DNA from: JAFGKM01 sp964413825
GTDB taxonomy: Bacteria > Ratteibacteria > UBA8468 > B48-G9 > JAFGKM01
Direction: 5' to 3'
DNA length: 9,039 nucleotides
NCBI GenBank assembly: GCA_964413825.1
Contig: CAYPTS010000073.1
Location: 1-9,039, forward strand
Below are positions 4,905-9,039 of the stretch, piece after piece (position 1 is the first letter of the stretch; every line of letters starts with the position of its first letter). Both the position numbers and the translations under genes were made by a program. The notes under the pieces are model-generated. The model did not search any database and was not told the DNA's origin. It saw only the letters and a list, made by a program, of their open reading frames with translations.

Positions 4905-7755
4905 AGTGCATGGCTATTTGGGAAAGCGCCTGAAGAAGAAAATTCTGTGTGACTCCGTAGACCTCAAGATTCCATTCCTGCATTGAGATTGGAGAATGCT
5001 TGCCCGGCATGACCGCATAGGGCATTCCTGTCCTGAACAGGGCAGTGCCGAGTGCATGCCCTTTGTTCACGGTGTACGGAATAATGCCCTTCTCAAATCC
5101 CGGGCAGGTGCACAGGAAGGTGAAGTGCGCCCCCCATTTCCACCCGACGTCAGTCATACAGCTGGCACCGTGGAAATTTCTTCCCAGCACATACTGCAGG
5201 TTTCTTTCCGCGACGGGAAAAAGTTCAGGTCTTTGCAAAATTTCCGCCATTGACGCAAGATGGAAAGCGGAACAGAGAATGTATGTGCTGGACCTGCTCT
5301 GGGACAGTAAAATTTTTGAATCAGCCGGGTCTTTGGTCAACGTCTGGGTGTGTTGCAGAGGTGAGAGGTTTGAGACTCTTACCATGTGGTCAGCAACTAT
5401 CCCCAGCGCTTTTTTGCATACGGCAGTCTCTTCTTCAGCAGGAAAATTAAGGGCAAATTCCTCCAGCGGTTCAAGGAAATAGAGCAGTCTCTTGCTGTCC
5501 GGTTCAGGTTGTTTCTCCCCGGGTATATATCTGCCGTCAATGCAATCCTGCGCTATCTCCTTTATGTGCTGTTTTGCAAAAGCAAGGTATTTCGGGTTTG
5601 CCGTGGCGCGGTAGAGGTCTATCGCCGACAGTGTCAGGTTGGCGCTGTCTTTCTGTATGCCGCGCATGGCAAGCTTCTTGACCTTTTCCGCATTTTCAGT
5701 CTGGTTTGCAAAGGCGTCTTCCGCGGCTTGCAGACAGGCGTTGTAATCATTCTCTCCTGCATCTTTCATGGTACGTGCAAAGGAAGCCAGCCCGAGGGTA
5801 GCACAGGTCTCGGGAATTATCACGTTGGAACACCTGTCATCTTCATTTCCCGGAATGTTGTCTGTGTCATCTTCGGGCGGAGTGCGCCAGTCATGAATCT
5901 TCACACAGAAGTAGAAATCGCCGTTTTCCTTGTAGCTCTTCCTGATGTATTCGGCACCCCACTTTGCTTCTTCAAGAGAGTCGGGCAGTTTCCCTCGCAA
6001 AAAATCCGTGCTTCTGTCCTCGAGGCGGTCATACAGGTTGCAGATACTCCGCAGGTACCAGCCCTGGGGATCCAGCCATTTATTCAGGTCGGCAGCATCA
6101 AACCATCCGCCGGTCAGGTCCACGTGGTCATATTTCTGTGAAGTGTTGAAGTTAGTTACCCATGCATCATCAAGATGCACCGCTTTGTGAATTCCCCTTA
6201 CAGCGCATCCGCTCCTCTGATAATAGAAATACTGAAGTCCTTTTTTTGCCAGTTCCGCATACAACCCTTTCCTGACTGCAAATTCAGGAGTTTTGGTTTT
6301 TTTGCCGTTTCCGTATCGTATGTTTGCGAAGTATGTTCCCTTTTCCCGAAGTTCACTGAATTCTGCTCTGTAGTAGAACCTGTTCCACCGGCAGGTTCCG
6401 GCATAATCCATTGACTTCACAAGAACTGGTTTCCGCAAGCCCTTTCTGTAAATTTCCATGATGACAGGACCTGAAAAACATTCTTTTGTTCTGATTGTCA
6501 GGTCTTTATATCCTGACAACTCAAAACCTGCCTGTGACATAAGGAATTCCACGTCCATTTCTCCGAAACCGTCCATGAGTATGTCGTCAACCATCCATGC
6601 GCCTCTGTTCCCCTGCGAGAAAAGCTCAACCTCTGCAAACTGTGCGGTCTTCGGAGGAATGAGCGGGATTGAAATTTTCTGCCAGTCAGACGTTCCGGCT
6701 AAGGGTGCGCCGTGAGTGGTCTTTATGGTTTTCGTGTTATATTTGTCCGCATACCTTTTCCAGTTTATCCTGACGAAATTCTTTCCCGTTGCCTTTTCCG
6801 CTTTCACCCAGGCAGTCAGCAGGTATTTCTTGTGCCAGTCAATTCCGACGGGGTCGCAGGTAATTTTCAACGGCACAGCTGTTTCTTTTATCTTCAGGCA
6901 ATACGCCCCGGAATGCGGAGCTTCTCCCGACATCTCCCACATGCCGGCATCCCACGGAACATCCTGCGTGAGAATGCGGACTTCATCAAATATGACCTTG
7001 CCTGAAATTCCTTTTTTCTCGCATGTGCCCCAGAATTGGACGGCCGAATTCCCGGATTCATCTCCTGTTTTAAAATGAAAAGAATACTCTTTCCACCGGT
7101 TGGACAGTTGCCTGTCCAGTTCCGGCATTCTTATGTAGCGTTTTCCGCCCAGGTTAAGCCAGAGATTGCCGTATATGCCGCCGTTGCCGGAATGGTAATA
7201 CCAGAACGTCAGGAAATACTGCGTATGGGGTTTTACATGGAAAACGCTGTCCATGTAGACTTCAGACCAGCTGAATCCCCGGGAGTTTTTTACCTCAAAC
7301 TTCAAGGCGTTTTCTCCCTGCCGCACAATCTTCTTTTCTATCGCGGGATATATCTCGTTGGCAGTCAGCAGACCTGTTGAAATATAGTTTTTCAGGTCCA
7401 ACCCTCTCTTCCAGACGTCCTTGTGATACTTGATTCTGCCGAGTTTCCTTATCTTTGCATGCTTGAAAAATTCTGACTGCGGTTCTACCTCCTCAAATCC
7501 CGAGTTGAGAACCTCAATCTGCCGCGAGAATCCAAAGGTTTGCTGAATTTCGGCAAGAGATTTGCCTGATGGGAAGATACTCTCCCAGTTCAGCGGCTTT
7601 TTATCCGGGCCGAGGTTTTCCATGTGGGGATTCGGGATGGTATTGGGCGCTTCGCCCCATTTCTTCAGTATTTCAGCGTTTTCTACAGCCCCCTCGTTCA
7701 CACCCGGAATGAACAGCAATAGTAACAGGCTTAAGAGAGTAAACCGTTTTTTCAT
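4891..7755 (-). CDS. large secreted glycoside hydrolase family 9-type enzyme with carbohydrate-binding modules (GH9-A)
   Basis: 954 residues from ATG 7755. I prefer this start over the in-frame ATG at 7800 because GGAGG (7765-7761) sits 5 nt before it and the protein then opens with a clean signal peptide (MKKRFTLLSLLLLLFIPG). It has a CBM4/9-like sandwich (about 80-262, LNSGFEE to VIFDEVRIL), a second one (about 270-397, ending WMVDDILMDGFG), an Ig-like CelD-type domain (about 400-495, starting MSQAGF), and a GH9 catalytic domain (about 498-950). Catalytic-region marks are YFYYQRSGC (509-517), GGWFDAAD (549-556), VLGRN (856-860) and the probable acid Glu931 in NLEVYG. The motif is DAAD, not DAGD; both Asp residues (553, 556) are kept. 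The canonical PHHR signature is absent. It is about 150 residues longer than GH9-B because of the extra module. The two differ strongly in sequence, so this is an old pair and not a recent duplication. Confidence 0.95.
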   Translation of the reverse strand: MKKRFTLLSLLLLLFIPGVNEGAVENAEILKKWGEAPNTIPNPHMENLGPDKKPLNWESIFPSGKSLAEIQQTFGFSRQIEVLNSGFEEVEPQSEFFKHAKIRKLGRIKYHKDVWKRGLDLKNYISTGLLTANEIYPAIEKKIVRQGENALKFEVKNSRGFSWSEVYMDSVFHVKPHTQYFLTFWYYHSGNGGIYGNLWLNLGGKRYIRMPELDRQLSNRWKEYSFHFKTGDESGNSAVQFWGTCEKKGISGKVIFDEVRILTQDVPWDAGMWEMSGEAPHSGAYCLKIKETAVPLKITCDPVGIDWHKKYLLTAWVKAEKATGKNFVRINWKRYADKYNTKTIKTTHGAPLAGTSDWQKISIPLIPPKTAQFAEVELFSQGNRGAWMVDDILMDGFGEMDVEFLMSQAGFELSGYKDLTIRTKECFSGPVIMEIYRKGLRKPVLVKSMDYAGTCRWNRFYYRAEFSELREKGTYFANIRYGNGKKTKTPEFAVRKGLYAELAKKGLQYFYYQRSGCAVRGIHKAVHLDDAWVTNFNTSQKYDHVDLTGGWFDAADLNKWLDPQGWYLRSICNLYDRLEDRSTDFLRGKLPDSLEEAKWGAEYIRKSYKENGDFYFCVKIHDWRTPPEDDTDNIPGNEDDRCSNVIIPETCATLGLASFARTMKDAGENDYNACLQAAEDAFANQTENAEKVKKLAMRGIQKDSANLTLSAIDLYRATANPKYLAFAKQHIKEIAQDCIDGRYIPGEKQPEPDSKRLLYFLEPLEEFALNFPAEEETAVCKKALGIVADHMVRVSNLSPLQHTQTLTKDPADSKILLSQSRSSTYILCSAFHLASMAEILQRPELFPVAERNLQYVLGRNFHGASCMTDVGWKWGAHFTFLCTCPGFEKGIIPYTVNKGHALGTALFRTGMPYAVMPGKHSPISMQEWNLEVYGVTQNFLLQALSQIAMHYANN

Positions 7756-7756
7756 G

Positions 7757-7769
7757 GAAACCTCCGGAG
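7757..7769 (-). promoter_or_regulatory. Shine-Dalgarno of GH9-A, deciding the start
   Basis: GGAGG at 7765-7761 on the minus strand, 5 nt before ATG 7755. It lies inside a perfect 8-base palindrome, CTCCGGAG (7762-7769). It favours this start over the ATG at 7800, which would put a polar 15-residue extension ahead of the signal peptide. Confidence 0.75.
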
Positions 7770-7807
7770 AAACAGACAGAGCATTTTTTGTTGGACTCAT
7801 TAGAAGC

Positions 7808-8383
7808 TTACTTGACGATAAAAAACTCTACGGCATCAATGAAAAACCTGTCTTCGGGAGACTGGCCTGTTACCCCGATAAAAGGCACGATTTTCTTGAT
7901 ATTCGTATCAGAGGGAACCTTGATTTCCACTTCGCATGTTTTCCAGCCGTCAAGTTTCCCCGTAACAGGTTCGGATTTTGCCCAATGCGCCTTGTCCGTT
8001 TCATACCAGAGCGCAGGTTTTATCTCCTTGTCAGTCTGGTACTTGATTTCTCCCGTCGCCTGTCCGGTCTGCATCTCTGTCTTAAAGCGAAATACAAGGC
8101 GGTATGTCGCTCCGTATTCCACGGGCTCTACAGATTGAAAAACACACCCGGATTTAGGGAATCCCTGCAGGTAAACGCATGGACTGCCATCGGCGCCCGC
8201 CGGGTCAGTAGAGAATTTCAGGGGCTGCGGGGTATCTGCCGGAGCCCACACCCGCCAGGCGGCAAATCCATCACTGAAGGAAGGATTTTTCAGCAAATTC
8301 ACTCTTTCGCCGGCATGAATTACCGTCAAGCATGATGTAAAGAATATCAAAGACAAGAACGTCTGCAATCTGTGTTTAAACAT
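7808..8383 (-). CDS. small secreted carbohydrate-binding-like protein (CBM4/9-type beta-sandwich)
   Basis: 191 residues from ATG 8383, chosen because GGGAG (8394-8390) lies 6 nt upstream and because starting further upstream (8410) would overlap the pseudopilin stop and weaken the signal peptide. Residues 1-24 form an export signal (MFKHRLQ, hydrophobic core, cleavage likely after VIHA). FTSC at 15-18 is only a poor lipobox. The remainder is one beta-sandwich of the CBM4/9 kind: opening NLLKNPSFSDGFAAWRVW (29-46), a GATYRLVFRFKT strand, a DGWKTCEVEIKVP strand, and the closing FFIDAVEFFIV. There is no catalytic domain. It is probably a stand-alone binding protein delivered to the envelope or outside together with the GH9 enzymes encoded 52 nt downstream. 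The ligand is unknown, and other roles of this fold are possible. Confidence 0.8.
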   Translation of the reverse strand: MFKHRLQTFLSLIFFTSCLTVIHAGERVNLLKNPSFSDGFAAWRVWAPADTPQPLKFSTDPAGADGSPCVYLQGFPKSGCVFQSVEPVEYGATYRLVFRFKTEMQTGQATGEIKYQTDKEIKPALWYETDKAHWAKSEPVTGKLDGWKTCEVEIKVPSDTNIKKIVPFIGVTGQSPEDRFFIDAVEFFIVK

Positions 8384-8403
8384 CTTTGTCTCCCTGTAAA
8401 GGA

Positions 8404-9039
8404 TTACCATTCACTTTCAACGGCCGTCTTCCAGACAAAATGGTCATCCCATATACGGTTGTTCCACTTCATCCATCCTGCATGCCCGTCTGCAAACAGG
8501 ATGTTAAGACCATCGTTATGCCACCTGCCCATTCTGTTTTCTTCTTCCGCAGATTCTATGATTGGATAGCTGAATTTTGTCGTGCCCACCATGGAAAGAG
8601 CCGAGTCGCACAAGACGGCAATCTGGTGAGGTTTGAGACGTCCCCTGTCCAGCTCCGCCAGTTTGTACCACCACCATGTTCCACTCCATTCTCTGCCGAG
8701 TTTTGAGTTGTATGCATAGTTTGTCCATGACATGTTGGTGCCTGCCGGCATGTATGTACCCATTGACCATGAGTACTTGCCGGGATGGCTGGGACACCGC
8801 GCCACCTTCTTGTTGTACAGGTAGAGTTGGTAGCACCATCCGCAGTCACTGCCCAGTGCCGACATATTGATAACGTATTCCCAGTCCTGGGCATACATGT
8901 ACCATGCAAGGCCCATTTGCTTGAGGTTGCCTATACAGACTGCAGCCCTTGCTCTTTCCCTTGCCTGCGACAATGCAGGCAGTAACATCGCCGCAAGAAT
9001 GGCTATTATTGCAACTACCACCAATAATTCTATAAGCGT
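8404..9039 (-). CDS. type II pseudopilin-like protein with H-X9-DG C-terminal signature (5' end beyond the window)
   Basis: 211 codons are visible. The N-terminus is cut by the right edge, but the reading continues in frame to TLIELL, the mature part of a prepilin cleavage site (normally preceded by a basic leader and G|F), with the conserved Glu+5. The hydrophobic helix VVVAIIAILAAMLLPAL follows, then QARERARAAVCIGNLKQMGLA, typical of the PulG/DUF1559-like proteins of PVC bacteria. Other family marks are a mid-protein CPSHPG and, near the end, RWHNDGLNILFADGHAGW, which is exactly H, nine residues, DG. These proteins are processed by prepilin peptidase and sit in the inner membrane or a pseudopilus; their precise role in this phylum is not established. 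It is the first visible gene of the operon, and its stop is 20 nt before the small binding protein. The true start and promoter lie outside the window. Confidence 0.93.
   Translation of the reverse strand, partial: TLIELLVVVAIIAILAAMLLPALSQARERARAAVCIGNLKQMGLAWYMYAQDWEYVINMSALGSDCGWCYQLYLYNKKVARCPSHPGKYSWSMGTYMPAGTNMSWTNYAYNSKLGREWSGTWWWYKLAELDRGRLKPHQIAVLCDSALSMVGTTKFSYPIIESAEEENRMGRWHNDGLNILFADGHAGWMKWNNRIWDDHFVWKTAVESEW

Noticed and set aside
5386..6141. 251-codon open frame on the plus strand
   Set aside because: Antisense shadow of the GH9-A catalytic domain, with no domain features of its own.
7756..7800. Upstream in-frame ATG at 7800 as the start of GH9-A
   Set aside because: It would place a polar 15-residue extension before the signal peptide, whereas ATG 7755 has an excellent GGAGG at 5-nt spacing.
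7562..8335. 257-codon open frame on the plus strand
   Set aside because: Spans antisense across the end of one gene and the start of another that both have good starts and signal peptides; basic, low-plausibility composition.
8384..8410. Upstream in-frame start at 8410 for the small binding protein
   Set aside because: It would overlap the pseudopilin stop and add nine residues before the signal peptide; ATG 8383 has GGGAG at 6-nt spacing.
1..9039. CRISPR array, tRNA or rRNA gene, insertion sequence
   Set aside because: I see no spaced repeat array, no cloverleaf or rRNA-like stretch, and no transposase frame with terminal inverted repeats.

Overview
The window looks like a chromosomal segment from a PVC-group bacterium, most likely Lentisphaerota or a close relative. 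The main clue is at the right edge: a type II pseudopilin-like protein ending in the H-X9-DG signature (H, nine residues, DG), a protein type strongly expanded in Lentisphaerota, Planctomycetota and Verrucomicrobiota. It sits directly upstream of secreted carbohydrate-active enzymes, an arrangement also familiar from that group. The taxonomic assignment is inference; there is no rRNA or other marker gene here.

Layout. Positions 1-690 hold a PIN-domain toxin and AbrB-type antitoxin pair on the minus strand (antitoxin first, TAATG junction), with a very good sigma70-type promoter at 708-736 overlaid by repeated AGTAATG units that look like an autoregulatory operator. Positions 690-1350 are a small gene graveyard. 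On the plus strand there is a deleted and frameshifted remnant of an AAA ATPase (P-loop at about 1018-1054, broken by a run of eight T) behind a TATAAT promoter that would give a nearly leaderless mRNA. On the minus strand there is a short remnant of a second PIN toxin whose DNA matches the intact one.

Positions 1351-9039 are one apparent minus-strand operon, read from right to left: pseudopilin-like H-X9-DG protein (5' end outside the window), a small secreted carbohydrate-binding-like protein, a 954-residue secreted GH9-type glycosidase, an 806-residue secreted GH9-type glycosidase whose start overlaps the previous gene by 14 nt, an unexplained roughly 80-codon open stretch in the +1 frame after the second GH9 gene, and a cytoplasmic alpha/beta-hydrolase of the esterase/BD-FAE type. 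The genes are tightly packed (gaps of 20 and 52 nt, then an overlap), which supports co-transcription from a promoter beyond the right edge.

How it may work together: the two GH9 enzymes and the small binding protein would be exported and act on a beta-linked polysaccharide, the esterase would remove acyl groups from imported products, and the pseudopilin may form part of a surface or secretion structure linked to the process. Both GH9 proteins keep the catalytic acid Glu, and both keep a DA(G/A)D motif, but neither shows the canonical PHHR-type histidine signature of cellulases. Their substrate should therefore not be assumed to be cellulose.
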